Source: Cycas panzhihuaensis
Lineage: Eukaryota > Cycadophyta
Reading direction: 5' to 3'
NCBI GenBank assembly: GCA_023213395.1
Contig: CM041465.1
Location: 210,559,741-210,623,740 of the forward strand
Length of the DNA: 64,000 nt
In this document: piece after piece, positions 41,371 through 53,589 of the stretch
Numbering within the stretch: position 1 is the first letter of the stretch
Layout of the letters: each line of letters begins with the position of its first letter
Notes under the pieces: model-generated
What the model was told of the DNA's origin: nothing
Seen by the model: only the letters and a program-made list of their open reading frames with translations
The model's database searches: none
Program-made: the position numbers and the translations under genes

Positions 41371-42240
41371 CAAAGTGATATTTACTAAAAATATGGTGTT
41401 TGGACTTCCAAAAATTTTAGCATCTAAATGCCTTTGTGAAGCTTGTATCATGGGAAAACATCATCAAGAGCCTTTATGATAAGCATGGTGTACATCTCAA
41501 CCATTGCAGTTGATTCATATAGATTTATGTGAACCCATGTCCACACCATCTCTTAGAAGAGCACTTTATTATATCACTTTTATTGATGATTTTTCACACA
41601 AAGTTTGAGTTTACTTCATTAAACACAAATCTAAAGCTTTGGATAAATTGAAGGAATTCAAACTTGCTATGGAAAATGAGTCAGATCTACCAATCAAAAT
41701 GTTAGAATCTGAGAATGGTGGTGAATTCACTTCAAGAGACTTCAATTAGTTCTGCAAAGATCATGGGATCAGAAGCCAACTCACTACTTTGTACACACCT
41801 TAACAAAATGGGGTAGCTGAGAGGATGAACAGGACTTTAGCAAACAAAGCCAAAGACATGATATATGAAAAGCGGCCTCCACTTGCTTACGGAACAGAAG
41901 CATTTCATACAGTAACTTATGTTGCCAATAAGAGCCCTATTACAATAGTCACCAACATGACATCAAAGGAGGCTTGGTCTGACAAAAAGCCAACTATTAG
42001 CCATTTGCATACTTTTGGGTGCACTGCATATATGCACATTTCCCAACAACAAAGGAAAAAATTAGAAGATAAAAATCTAAAATGCATTTTCATCGGTTAC
42101 TCTATTCACAGCAAAGCATATAGAGTGTTTGATCCTATTACCAAGAAAATACATATATCAAGAGATGTAATATTTGCTAAAGATAATGAGGAGATGGAAC
42201 AAGCATCCATCTATATGCCTCTTAATAAAAGCAAACAGAT
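41371..42240 (+). pseudogene. B pol: integrase
   Basis: CLCEACIMGKHHQEPL, LIHIDLCEPMSTPS with first Asp, YYITFIDDFSHKV then TGA where relatives have Trp, SENGGEFTSRDFN (second Asp now Glu-Asn context), YTP then TAA, QNGVAERMNRTLANKAKDMI with the catalytic Glu, EEAW-like SKEAWSDKKPTISHLHTFGC, HISQQQRKKLEDKNLKCIFI. Coding from 41825 is open for 208 codons into the linker. Confidence 0.88.
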
Positions 42241-43640
42241 TGTTGAGGACTTCCTTTCCGCACAATCTTCAACACCATGTTCATCTTCTGCTCATGTTGC
42301 TTCTTTATCAAATTCAACTCCATCTTCATTAACGACTCCACTTGACCCTGATAGTCCTTCAAAGGTTGTTCAACCATTACAGGCCCAAGATGTCGATGTA
42401 ACAATCACAGCAACAAAGAAGTTACCGAAATGGTATACTCATACAGTATAAGCTGCACAAGTACTTGAAGGAAAATGTCCATCTAAAATGAGGCAACAAT
42501 CTGTTAACTATGCACTTATGGTTGAAGTGCTTTGTATAGTTGAGCCTTCAAATTTTGAGGAGGCATATACAAATGAAAAGTAGATAGCTGCCATGGATGA
42601 AGAAACCCATTTTATTAAAAGAAATGGAACTTGGGATTTGGTAGAATTGCCTAAGGACAAACAGGCAATAAGTTACAAATGGGTGTATAAAACCAAATTC
42701 CAATTTGATGGATCAATCGAGCGTTACAAGGCTCGACTAGTTGCTAAGGGATTTAAATAAAGAGAATGCATTAATTATGAGGAGACCTTCGCACCTATGG
42801 AAAAACATGAAAACCATCAAATTAATATTGGCTTTAACTACCCAATGAAAGTGGCCAATTTATCAAATGGATGTGAAGAGCACCTTTCTGAATGGCGATC
42901 TTGAAGAGGAGTTATATTTGGAGCAACCTCCTAGTTATGTTTCACATGGCAAAGAACACTTGGTTTGCCGCCTCAAAAAAACATTTTATGAACTAAAACA
43001 GGCTCCAAGAGCATGGTACTATAAAATCAATGATTATTTTCAGAAACATGGGTATCATCGATCCTCATCATACCCAAATTTGTACATAAAAGTTAGGGAT
43101 AGCCATGGTATCTTTGTCATTTTATATGTTGATAACTTAGTGATCACTATAAGTGACACTAAGATGATACGAATTCTCTAGGATGATCTTAAGAGAAGTT
43201 TCGAGATGACAGATCTTGGACTTCTCCATTATTTTTTACGTATGGAGGTGTGACAATAGCTAGGCCATATCTTTATCTCCCAAGCCAAATATTTTTGGGA
43301 TAATTTGTAGCAATTTAGAATGGAGGACTGCAAACCATTGTCTACGCCCATGGAAAATGGTCAAAACTTTCACTTAATGAGCAAGGAGAACTGGTAAATC
43401 TCTCATTACATCGACAACTAGTGGCTAGTCTCATCTATCTAACAAACACTAGACCAGATCTTTTATTTGCAGTTGAGATTTGTTCCAGATACATGTCTCA
43501 ACCCAATCAAAAACATTGGGATGTAGCCAAACATATACTGTCATATCTCAAAGGCACATTGCAACATGGCCTACAATATACACATAATGAAAACTTCACA
43601 TTGGAGGGGTTTTCAAACTTTGATTGGGCAGGATGCCAAA
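42241..43640 (+). pseudogene. B pol: linker and reverse transcriptase
   Basis: Ser/Thr-rich linker, LPKWYTHTV then a stop, TWDLVELPKDKQAISYKWVY, KARLVAKGFK then TAA, MDVKSTFLNGDLEEELYLEQ, RAWYYKINDYFQKHGYHRSS, ILYVDNLVIT where the YVDD box has become Y-V-D-N, then MASLIYLTNTRPDLLFAVEI and HWDVAKHILSYLKGTLQHGL. The lost second Asp alone would inactivate the polymerase. Confidence 0.88.
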
Positions 43641-44086
43641 ATAGTTGACGCTCGACCTTCAGATATTGCTTCAACCTTGGATCGAGAGTTGTTTTGTGGA
43701 GTTGTAAGAAGCAACCTAATGTTACTTTGTCCTCCACAGAAGTAGAGTACAAAGTCGCAGTCAACATAGTTTGCGGGGCTATATGGCTAAGGAGGATTCT
43801 TAGTGAGCTTGGACTTGAGCAAGATCACCCCACCAAGTTGTATTGTGACAACCAAAGTGTGGTCAAGATGACTAAGAATCCAATTTTTCATGCAAGGACC
43901 AAGCCTATTGAGGTACAACACCATTTCATCAAAGAACATGTGCAAAACAGTGAAATTGACCTCTTTTATAGACCCACAATCCAACAACTTTCAAACATCT
44001 TTACCAAGCCACTTAGTAGAGAAAAAATTAAGAAATTTAGGAAAAGTCTTGAGGTCAAACTTAACATTGTAAACATTAAGAGAAGT
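43641..44086 (+). pseudogene. B pol: RNase H and polypurine tract
   Basis: WSCKKQPNVTLSSTEVEYKV, LRRILSELGLEQDHPTKLYC, DNQSVVKMTKNPIFHARTKP, HHFIKEHVQNSEIDLFYRPT and FTKPLSREKIKKFRKSL, the copia RNase H C-terminus, open for 132 codons. The tract AAGAGAAG directly before the LTR (44078-44085) is the purine primer. Confidence 0.9.
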
Positions 44087-44638
44087 TGTTAGACCTTTAT
44101 GTTTAAATGTTAAGTATTGTACTTTATATTGTAGTGTTATATACTTTATATAAGGGTGCTTTATCACCTAATGTAATACACACCCACATTCTTTCTAGTC
44201 ATGTAATGTTGTGACTTGAGAGTCAATATACCTCTCATGTACTTTTGCACATGTGAGCGCACATGGGTCAAGGCGTGCATATTTGACAAGTGTCAAACAT
44301 GCAACCTCCTAAGATTCTTCCTCCTCTTCTATATATTAGGACAATTTCTCAAGTGATGCACAAGAGAGTGAGCTATTATATTGTAATGTTGCTCATTTGA
44401 ATGTAAGTTAATCTTGTTATTGGAGTTAGGAACAATTCCTACTCCTTTATTTCTTTTGTCTTCATGTGCTTGAGTTTATGTTTGCTTATTTACTTCTTCT
44501 CATAGTGCTATTGACGCGATGCTAATCATCTTGATCTCTTAGCATGCTCCCTCTTCAAGAGATCCCAGGTTGTCTTGTAGTATCGGAGCACATACCACCT
44601 TCATCATTTCATATTAGAGTTGAATGCTTAGCTCAACA
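44087..44638 (+). repeat. B 3' LTR (552 bp)
   Basis: Uninterrupted LTR, TGTTAGACCTTTATG to GCTCAACA. On its sequence strand it lines up with the reverse complement of the A, C, F and G LTRs as printed, including ACACCCACATTCTTTC and a hairpin around TTGACAAGTGTCAA near 44283. TSD AAGAT follows at 44639. Confidence 0.92.
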
Positions 44639-44890
44639 AAGATATCAATTAAAATATAGTAAATATTGTGTACAAAACTTATAAGTAAAACACCTAAAGC
44701 TTGGTTCCTCTTCGAGGCGAGGTGTCCTCCAAAACTGTAGCTCTTAAGGCCAAAAATGCAGCAGCCAAAAATCACTTGAGATGCCCCAGAATAGGGCCAA
44801 GGATCTCTATAAATAGGTAGGTGAAAAAGGCTTGGGGAGCTCGACTTGCAGAGAGGATGGAAGTCAGCCAAAAATAATAATAATAATAAT
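44639..44890 (-). mobile_element. Element K: rest of its 5' LTR, right of B
   Basis: The minus strand carries CCTCGCCTCGAAGAGGAA and TTTGGCTGACTTCCATC, both also in the L LTR at 61915-62065 on the plus strand, and a CTATTTATAG TATA-like string near 44809-44818. It therefore continues the K LTR broken at 4850. The outer LTR end cannot be fixed; an (AAT)n run at 44876-44890 may mark it. Confidence 0.62.
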
Positions 44891-46649
44891 ATCTGCCATA
44901 AATCAACCTGACTGCTAAATAAACATTAGGTTATGAAGTTTTCCAGACAAAAGGAAAGGGATGCTATAACTACATTGGCAAAGAACAAGAAATAGTGGTG
45001 GATAAGGATGTCTTGGCTACAATGACAACATATCAAATTCAGAAGGTTCAATAGCTTAGGACAAGCACAAAACTCCGAGCACTCCCATGAGAATCATTAA
45101 GGATTCCCAAGGGAATACATAAATAAATTGAATCCCAAACATCTTAGTTTTGGATAAGCCCAATCATATCCAAGGTCAGAACAACTAAAAGTACAGAGCC
45201 TATTCTCTACCTATATCTCAGGACATAGGAACCCCCTAATCAAAAGGATGTTTTCTGCTACTTCATTATAAGTAACCTGTGAAGTACTGACAATAATGAA
45301 ACCACTGGCAACAACAAAATTGGAGACATTAACAACAAAAACAATAACAATAATACTATAGGGATCAATATGGGAAACAACATGCCAATATTCATATCTA
45401 CAAACAATGCTTCTCATTTATGACATATGATGGGACCAGGGACCTAGTAGATTATTTGTCTCTATTTTGATAATCAAATAAATTTAAAAAATATCACAAA
45501 CGAAGATGAAAAAGAAAGGAGAAGAAAAGGAGAGTTTTTTTTTTTTGCCACACTAGGATGAGCAACTTTGACATGATACAAATATGTAGATGTTGCAAAG
45601 CAAACCTAGACAGAGATAAGATTATTGTTGGATAATTTCCAGACCCTCAAAGTTATGACAACCATATATCTTGCTTTATAGGAAATTAAGTAGATGCACG
45701 AGGAGACCATCAAAGATTATGATGGTAGGGTGAGTGTTCTAGTCTTCGAGATGAGCAAGCAAGAATATGATCCTCCTATAATTCATTATTTCTTGAAAGG
45801 GCTACTACTAGATTCCAAATGATGTAGGCACACCTACATATTAAAACCTATATATAAGCTATAGATATGGAATAGGGCTTCTAGTGGAAAATACAAAATG
45901 TTGGGCAACTAAGGACAGTCAAAGAATGCAAAGTTAAATTGACGAGCTAAAGGTAGTGAAGTTTGCCACAAAAATAGAAGTAGATGATATAAATCTAGCA
46001 TACCAATTACATCCCCTATAAAATCTAGCCCAAATGTGGCATGTCAATGTCAGGAAGACAATCCAGAAGAGACTAACAAATATGCCAAACTCCAGATCAT
46101 CATGAGAAAAATAATAAGAATGAAGAAGGATCAATTGATATGGGACAAATTATGATGAAATGACTTAGTGAAGCCTATGAATGTAGTCATATGGTTTGTT
46201 CTTGAATAACCATAGAAGAGATTGAGGAAAAGTTAGTTGAAGATGATAGTGAACTTCAATGTTGGGGCAACTTAGTTGATGAGAAAATGCATACATTAAG
46301 TTCCAATCCAACAGGTAATGTGAAGGACATTACTAGAGAATGTTGAGACACCTTAGAAAAGACAAGAAGTCCCAAACAAGAAGCCCAACTAGGGGATTTC
46401 ACTAATACAACATGTTCATGAGGAGAGAATGGGGGAAAGCAAGCACAACAAAACTTCAAAATAATTGAACCACTTGTAACACCAAGGAGGAAGCACTTGA
46501 GAAACAAAAATGGAAACAACCTCATATATCAAGAAGAAAGCTTTTACAATGAAGGCAAGCGAACAAAAGTAAAGTTGAAAGCTAAGAGCTTGGGTTAATA
46601 GAACTAGCCACTACCTACCAAGGTAGAACTCGGTAGTGAGGTGAAATTA
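44891..46649. other. Decayed repeat sequence, Gag-like trace at 45640-45860
   Basis: No intact gene. Around 45640-45830 the plus strand reads MHEETIKDYDGRVSVLVFEM and PIIHYFLKGLLLD, which resembles retrotransposon Gag (variable-length helix then Y/FLKGL). A T run at 45536-45547. The rest gives nothing recognisable. Confidence 0.4.
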
Positions 46650-47016
46650 TGTTAATGTGTCATATTTCTAAATTATATTAATTGTGAAGTTGGCTTTTAG
46701 GAGACAGAATAAGAAGTTGGTTTTCTAGAGAGAAATTAAATTGGCCCCCAGCCTATGGTTATAAATAGAGGAGCACTATTCATTTGTAAATAATCTTGGA
46801 GAATTTGTATCTTGTCTGGAATGATCTAGGGCCATTAGGGCACTATTGTGCCACCAAGAGGAAACCCTTGCCTTGAAAATGGTAATTATTCTCAGCATTC
46901 ATCTTATATTTTTATTATTTGTTGTTGAAATTCTAATATTATTTATGTGAGAGCTATTTTATGACGATATTTATGATGTAATTGCTATTTTTTCTATTAT
47001 ATAATTTGTGGGCATG
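46650..47016 (+). repeat. Element N: 5' LTR, main part
   Basis: Starts TGTTAATGTG and matches the reverse complement of both M LTRs through TAAATAGAGGAGCACTATTCA (TATA region) and the following GAGAATTTGTATCT stretch. It stops at GGGCATG where M is inserted; the last five bases, CCACA, are at 50328-50332. TSD GCATG (47012-47016) and ACATG (50323-50327), one mismatch. Confidence 0.75.
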
Positions 47017-47409
47017 AGTGGTAAGTCCACATAAATAATTGATACAAATTCACTATAAGCTCGAAAATATTAGATTTTATACTAGAAAAATATATAATAA
47101 TATCAGAAATATCTCAGATACATCACTCAATATAAAATAACATCAAAATTACAACGATAAAATGTAAACATCAGATGAATCCTCCACAATAATGGCCCTC
47201 TTTGAAAGAGGGTTTCCTCCCAATGGAACAACGGTGCCTTAATGGCCCTAGGCCATCATTCTAGATCAGATACAAATTTTCCAAGATGATTACAAATGAA
47301 TAATGCTCCCCTATTTATAGCCCTAGGCTGGGCCTATTTTCTCTCTCTAAAAACTAACTTCTTATTCTCTCTCCTAAAAAACCAACTTCACATAATTAGA
47401 CATGTAACA
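47017..47409 (-). repeat. M 3' LTR
   Basis: Ends AGTGGTAAG (first base changed from T) and CATGTAACA in plus-strand text. It lies directly against the N LTR in inverted orientation. Confidence 0.75.
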
Positions 47410-49917
47410 ACTCCCCTCCCCTTAAAATACTTTGCCCTCAAAGTATAAAGTGTTGCATGTAGAATTGCTTTGGCCTAGCTTTGGCCTATCGCTCAATCCA
47501 CCACATACTAAGTTTTATATGTCATAATAATTTGGTCCACTCTTGTGCCTTCTCTTGGAGATAATTGATATGTAACCTGAGCCTACATATGCTTAAGTCT
47601 AGAACTAGGTGAATTCAGGATCCCATCCTGCATAAAAATGAACTTGGAACCTATGTGACATAGATGGCACTTGGCCAAAATCCTATTTTGTGGTTGCACA
47701 TTTTGTCCAAGAATCATTTTGCTCAAAAGATGTGGGGGCTTGAGAATGCTAAGAGGGTTTTGTGGGGAGGTAACAAGTTGATTTTAGGATGTTAGCAAAA
47801 AGGTGGTCATGTGGGTCATATAATGCTTACAATTATGAAGCATAACACAAGAAAGAATGGGTAAAGTGGGGGTTCATGAGGTGATTGATGAACAAGAATT
47901 TTGTATGTGCAGGAAACAAGGACATAAGAGCTATATATTAAGAGGTATGTAGGGTTTGGAAATTGATTCAATTTGGGTTTATGATAAATAAAGGCATTGT
48001 TGGACAAGTAGAGATCTCAAGGAAAGAAGATGGATGCAGGATTAGTGATAGTTGCTCTTTATGGCAAAGAGGCTTTAATAAAGGGTCCTTGGACAAATGT
48101 AACCTTATAAGAATGAGAAAATAGTGGAAGATAATGTTGGTTGCAAGGTAGCCCGGGGAAACAAGATAAGGGTAACAACGGTTTATCATAAGGATGAGGA
48201 AGTATTGAACTAGGAAATTGACAAAGCGGGACCAAGATTTCTCCTACTAAGAATTGGGGATCAAAAGAATTAGCTATGGGGTATTTTTGGACATGCAATG
48301 GAAGACTTTTCAAAGAAAAGCAATGGGGAATATTAATAGAAAGAATGAAACTATTGAAAGAAATGGACTTATGTAAATATGGATTTGGAACCATGTTGAG
48401 TGCCTTGTTGGGTTCACTTGATTATGTGGACACTTCCTTGAATTCTTCTATCTCCATTTGACCTTCCTTCGATAGCTCATCAACAGGTTCACATTGTTCT
48501 AACATAACTTGTTCATCATTTAAATCATAATGTTCTACTACTTCTTCTTGGATTTTGACATTCTGGCGAGTGGTTTCTTCTTGCTCTTGATCTCCAAAGT
48601 ACTTATGTGGCCCGTGTGCTTGTGCTAATATGAGATGCCCTCCATTTTGCAAGAAGATTTTTACAGTTCTTTTCCATTTTGTCAAATTCTTTAACTAGGG
48701 CAATCCGCACGTCGTCGTCTATCTTGAATGGGTCAATTTGTACTGACAATTGGTCCCCTCAAATTTTCATATGACTTTAGATGGCAATCTCTTGCAAATA
48801 TTTATCAAAATTGCTCGCGTGATGGATCATTTTGAAGATCTCTGAACCATGGTTCCAACAATTTAGACATAATCAAATTTTAACTAGTTATGACAAAAAA
48901 TGCATGGGTACCTTCATTGAAAAACTAAACTAAAAAAATAAAGGGGTTTTAGCGCCCTTAGAGTTGCAACCCTTGGTCATATATTCTCACCATAGGATCA
49001 ACAATTGAGATCTAGAAGTTAATGGATTCCAAAATAAATCCAATTTAATTTTGTTTCGGTAACTATGGACAAAATAATATATAACCCCCCCTCCTATCGA
49101 AAAAAAAAAAAAAGAATATTTTAACTTTGTCATGTTATGAGTGGTCACCATCAGACAAATGAGGAATGTCCCTTTGAATTATTCCTTGCATTTAGATGGA
49201 TTTCACCATTCATTCTTGTTGTTGTTCTAAATCACACCTCTTTGCTAGTTGATATTGAAACCTAGGCTCCTCGAATGGGGAAAACCTGCTAGCCAACGGA
49301 CGAACATTCCAGATATCTCACTTATGAACAAAATTTGAAGGCAATCCTTCACGAATTCTTCCCTCAACATAGGCTTCTGACTATTATGTCAAACAATGCT
49401 CGTCGCCCCAAATTTTTTGATGGCACATACATGCTTTTTTCTGAAAGATTCATGCTTGATGTTGAACGTTGGTTTCGTCCAGACCATAGACATCAATTGT
49501 TCTCACCTCACTTAACACTGCTACTATGCCAATTACTTATGTGAATAATAGTGCCATTCATCAATATTACAATAAACTCGTAATACTTTTGTAGATCCCT
49601 GACGATTTTGCACTTGTCATAATATCTTTGTAGGACAGACTAGTAAAACGTAGACCATTTCCCCTTCGCTATGTCATTCGTAATGTTCTCCAGTAGTTTG
49701 CAATGCTTCAATGATGAATGGCTCCTCTTCCTCTCCTCATAACCTAAAGACTTTGCTTTTATAGGTGATTGAATGTTGCCGGCTCTCACATTGCCTTGGG
49801 ATGATAAAACTCAACGATTTCTCATAGCCATATAACGACGATGCATGCAATAATAGTAGCGTGGGCTTCTTCAAACTTTCTCATGGAATATGGAAGAATC
49901 TTAGCTTCGATACTAGT
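47410..49917 (-). other. M interior, no recognisable genes
   Basis: The purine tract is at 47410-47425. A minus frame 48422-48685 (MTKWKRTVKIFLQNGGHLIL start, acidic Glu/Gln-rich end) and a plus frame 49335-49544 are open but match nothing I know. An A run occurs at 49100-49113. Probably deleted and decayed pol; a full gypsy interior would be about twice as long. Confidence 0.5.
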
Positions 49918-50322
49918 TGTGGCAAGCATGCACAAATAATTGATAGAAATTCACTATAAGATCAAAAGGATTACATTTGCATCAGATTTTATACCAGAGA
50001 AATGTATAATAGTGTTAGAAATATCTCGAATACAACTCTCAATGTAAAGTAATATCAAGATTACAACAGTAAATTGTAAATATCGTATGAATCCTCCATA
50101 ATAATGGCCCTTTTTGAAGCAATGGTTTCTTCCCAATGCCACAATAGTGCCTTAATGGCCCTAGGCCATCATTCTAGATCAGATACAAATTTTCCAAGAT
50201 GATTACAAATGAACAATGCTCCCCTATTTATAGCCTTAGGTTGGGCCTATTTTCTCTCTCTAAAAACCAACTTCTTATCCTCTCTTCTAGAAAACCAACT
50301 TCACAAAATTAGACATGTAACA
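49918..50322 (-). repeat. M 5' LTR
   Basis: Matches 47017-47409 with many substitutions and several small indels, so M is old. Ends TGTGGCAAGCATG and CATGTAACA. Confidence 0.75.
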
Positions 50323-50327
50323 ACATG

Positions 50328-50346
50328 CCACAATTGGTATCAAATC
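50328..50346 (+). promoter_or_regulatory. N LTR tail and primer binding site
   Basis: CCACA closes the N LTR; ATTGGTATCAAATC follows, a PBS of the TGGTATCAAA type also seen in K and L. Confidence 0.7.
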
Positions 50347-51172
50347 TTCGTTATTGGCTTGTCAAAGATCTGCATTGGAAGGTCCCTTGGCTGCTATGGT
50401 TTAGTTTGAAACTACCATCATATCCACAGCCTGGATCCTTGTTAATTTGGGCATGTGCTCTCACCCTTTGACCAAACTCGTGTTCTCTTCTTCAACCAAG
50501 AATTTTAGCAACAAAACCAATATTGATTGAAGTTCAACATACTGATTGTCCCAAGACTACCAATTTGTGCTTCGATCAGATGTCCTCTTCACTTTGACAT
50601 CATCGTGACATGCCTTCAAGCCTTGCTCACTTTTTTGACTTACCCTACATGTTAGTGGACATATACATGCACAGATTTTCCAAAAGAAACCCTCATACAG
50701 GCATACTCATATATGACATACACAAGCTTCCCTCGTAATTGACAATTCCATTAAACAATATCCAATAGCCAAGTACAATGCTTTACCAATGGGTATGCTT
50801 GAATAGAATAGCTCTCACACCAAGACTTATTTATACCCATTCTACAACCATTTCGACCCAAAAGGTTGAACCGTTAACATGATTTTTGATCTTTTTATAA
50901 CAAATGACAATTATGCCTTAATAATGATGCCTTTTCTGAACATCTATATGCCCACACAGACACTTTCCATTGTAGTCGTCAGCGTGTTAGAGAATTATTC
51001 CATCTTAATCATTCCCATTCCCTTCTGGCCATTCCTGTTCTATGGTGATTTAAGCAATTCAACCATGAGAATTTGTGTGCACTCAATCAATCACAGGGGA
51101 CCAACCTCTAAGATAACACTGAGGTGTGTTGTGAAAAATGTTCAAAGACTGATATAATTGTTTAATAATATG
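50347..51172 (+). other. N leader or interior, unrecognised
   Basis: About 830 bases with no clear coding motif. It ends at the ATGAT (51173-51177) duplicated by the insertion of G, and should continue at 58369. Confidence 0.5.
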
Positions 51173-51177
51173 ATGAT

Positions 51178-51723
51178 TGTTAGAATGGGCCAAATGGCCA
51201 CATAGGTCCAAGATCATTAACAAAACACAAGAGCATTAAATGCATTAAGCATAAACCAACATAGAACACAAAGAGAAAGAGGAGCAAGATTAAGATACCA
51301 AGTATGAGGTGTTGGAATTGGTCCAACCACCAAAGAATGCTCAACTTGATTAGCAAACTGACAGAATAACAATGAGCTCCAACTCTTGAATGAACAACAA
51401 TGAAGAAACGCCTCATTAAATAGAGGGAGATGAGAGGCCAAAGGCTATTGCATGATTGACAAGTGTCAATCATGCAATGCATGCTTGCATGTAGGACAAG
51501 TGTCCATTGGAAGCTCTTGTGAGCAAAAGTGCAAGGGGGTCATTTGACCTTCAAGTGACATAAGTGACAACGTTATGTCACTAGACATAAAGTGGGTGTG
51601 TATTTTATCACTTAAGTGATAAAGTCACCCCTAAAGTATAAAAGTGCACATAAAACATTAAAGTGCACATAATACATTAAAATAAGGTACATAAAGCTTA
51701 ACATGTAAACATAAGGTTTAACA
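51178..51723 (-). repeat. G 3' LTR
   Basis: Ends TGTTAGAATGGGCC and AAGGTTTAACA. The hairpin at 51448-51477 has arms TTGCATGATTGAC and GTCAATCATGCAA around AAGT, the same structure as in A and C but with other paired bases. The palindrome TTATCACTTAAGTGATAA is near 51606-51623. Confidence 0.94.
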
Positions 51724-51735
51724 CCCCCCCTTATT
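51724..51735 (-). promoter_or_regulatory. G polypurine tract
   Basis: The minus strand reads CAATAAGGGGGG directly against the 3' LTR. Confidence 0.85.
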
Positions 51736-51745
51736 GTTTACAATG

Positions 51746-52581
51746 TTAAGTCGAACCCCTAAATTTTACAAATGTCTCTCTACCAAGTGGCTTGGTAAAG
51801 ATGTCTGTTGTCTGCTGCTCTGTTGGTCGATATTGAAGATTGATCTCACCACTGTGTACATGCTCTCTGATGAAATGGTGGTGAACTTCAATATGCTTGG
51901 TCCGTGCATGAAAGACAGGATTCTTAGTTAGCTTGAGCACACTCTGATTGTCGCAATGAATGTTGGTAGGTTGATCCTGCTCAAGTCCAAGCTCGCCAAG
52001 AATCTGTCGTAGCCAGATAGCCTCGCAAGCTACGCTGACTATAGCTTTGTACTCTGCTTCAGTGAAGGGCAAGGTAACATTTGGTTGCTTCTTGCAACTC
52101 CATGAAACAGCTGCTGAACCAAGGGTAAAACAATAACCTAAGGTTGATCTCTTGCTATCCTGGCATCCTGCCCAATCAGAATCGGAGAACCCTTCCAAAG
52201 TGAAGTTCTCATTATGTGCATACTCAAGGCCAAGCTGTAATGTACCTTTGATGTACTTGAGTATGCGTTTTGTGCCTTCCAATGCTTCTGATTGGGTTGA
52301 GACATGAATCGAGAGCAAATCTCAACTGCAAATGAAATGTCCGGACGAGTGTTGGTGAGATAGATGAGAATACCAATCAACTGCCGGTAAAGAGTGGGAT
52401 ATGCGGGTTCAGCTTCTTCATTAAGAGTAAGCTTGTTTCCGTTCTCCATGGGTGTAGGCGCTGTCTTGCAGTCATGCATCCTGAACCTCTGCAAGATGTC
52501 CCAAGAATATTTTGCTTGGGAGATGAAGATATAGCTTGGTTGCCATACCTCAAAGCCTAAAAATAATGGAGAAGTCCAAGA
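51746..52581 (-). pseudogene. G pol: C-terminal RT and RNase H
   Basis: Frame 52138-52494 gives MHDCKTAPTPMENGNKLTL and RQLIGILIYLTNTRPDISFA; after a shift near 52300 the next frame gives KRILKYIKGTLQLGLEYAHN, FSDSDWAGCQDSKRSTLGYC (first RNase H Asp), SWSCKKQPNVTLPFTEAEYK, CDNQSVLKLTKNPVFHARTK, HHHFIREHVHSGEINLQYRP and TTDIFTKPLGRETFVKF. The end is intact for 190 codons. Confidence 0.92.
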
Positions 52582-53589
52582 TCACCATCTCAAACTTCTC
52601 TTCAAATCATCCTGGAGAATCTTTATGAGCTTAGTGTCATTACCAGTGATCACTAAGTCATCTACATACAAGGCAATATAAGTGACATGGTTTTGTTCAT
52701 GTTTGATGTACAAATTAAGGTCTGAAGTAGATCGATGAAACCCATGTCTCAAGAAGTAGTCATCGATTTTTGCATACCATGCCCTAGGAGCTTGTTTCAA
52801 GCCATACAAAGCCTTTTTGAGGCGACACACAAGATGCTCCTTGCCTTGTTCTTTGTAACCAGGAGGTTGCTCTAAGCATACCTCCTCTTGAAGATCGCCA
52901 TTAAGAAAGGCACTCTTCACATCCATCTGATAAACTGGCCATTTGCATTGTGCAGCTAAGGCCATAAGGAGTCTGATGGTGTTCATATTTGCCACTAGTG
53001 CAGAGGTTTCCTCATAATCAATGCCTTCCTTTTGTTTGAATCCCTTTGCCACAAGGCGTGCCTTCTGATGCTTAAGTGTACCATTAGAATGAAATTTGGT
53101 CTTATAGACCCATTTATAACTGATTGCCTGTTTATGTGGAGGCAATTCGACCAAATCCCATGTGCCATTCTTGTGAATAGAATGGATCTCCTCATCCATG
53201 ACAGCTTTCCAATTGTCATTTTTTGAAGCTTCCTCAAAGGTGGAAGGCTCATCAACAGAAAGCACTTCAGCCATAAGTGCAAAATTTGTTTGCTGCCTAT
53301 ATTTCGATGGACATTTCCCTTCAATAATATGACCGTCCTGCACCGTTTGAGTATACCATTTAGGTAACTTTTGAAATGAAGTAGCACGAACCTCAATGTC
53401 TTCTGGTCTAATTGATTGATCAACAGAAGATGATGTGCAACGTTCAAGTGGAGCAGAAGATGATGAAGTGGATGGTATAGCAGGTGCAGATGAAGTACAT
53501 GGTGTAGAAGATTGAGAGGGAGGGAAGTCCTCAACAATCTTTTTGCCTTTATCAATGGGGGGTTGGATTGATGCCACATCCAACTCTTT
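52582..53589 (-). pseudogene. G pol: integrase-RT linker and reverse transcriptase
   Basis: Open for 333 codons: the Ser/Pro-rich linker, [100 protein letters not shown] and IALYVDDLVITGND with intact YVDD. It ends at DDLKRSLRW because of small losses at 52580-52600 relative to A and F. Confidence 0.93.

Larger units (their letters stand above)
4856..44638 (+). mobile_element. Element B: Ty1/copia retrotransposon, split by H, A and C
   Basis: LTR pieces at 4856-5008 and 8990-9387 join to one 551-bp 5' LTR that matches the 552-bp 3' LTR at 44087-44638. PBS, leader pieces (9401-9471, 29865-30616, 38887-39916), gag, protease, integrase, RT, RNase H and a purine tract follow in copia order on the plus strand. 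AAGAT flanks both ends (4851-4855 and 44639-44643) as a perfect TSD. Without its three insertions it would be about 7 kb. Many in-frame stops and shifts show it is old and dead. It is inserted in the LTR of K. Confidence 0.92.
47017..50322 (-). mobile_element. Element M: degraded gypsy-type element, same family as N
   Basis: LTRs at 47017-47409 and 49918-50322 in minus orientation. Next to the left one the minus strand has TTTGAGGGCAAAGTATTTTA then AGGGGAGGGGAG, the usual 3' end of plant gypsy elements. The PBS at the right LTR is decayed (ACTAGTATCGAAGC, 49904-49917). The 2.5-kb interior has no readable gag-pol. M sits inverted inside the LTR of N. Confidence 0.75.

Noticed and set aside
48422-48685. 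87-codon acidic frame as a host gene
   Set aside because: It lies inside degraded element M, has no recognisable domain and no extended coding context.
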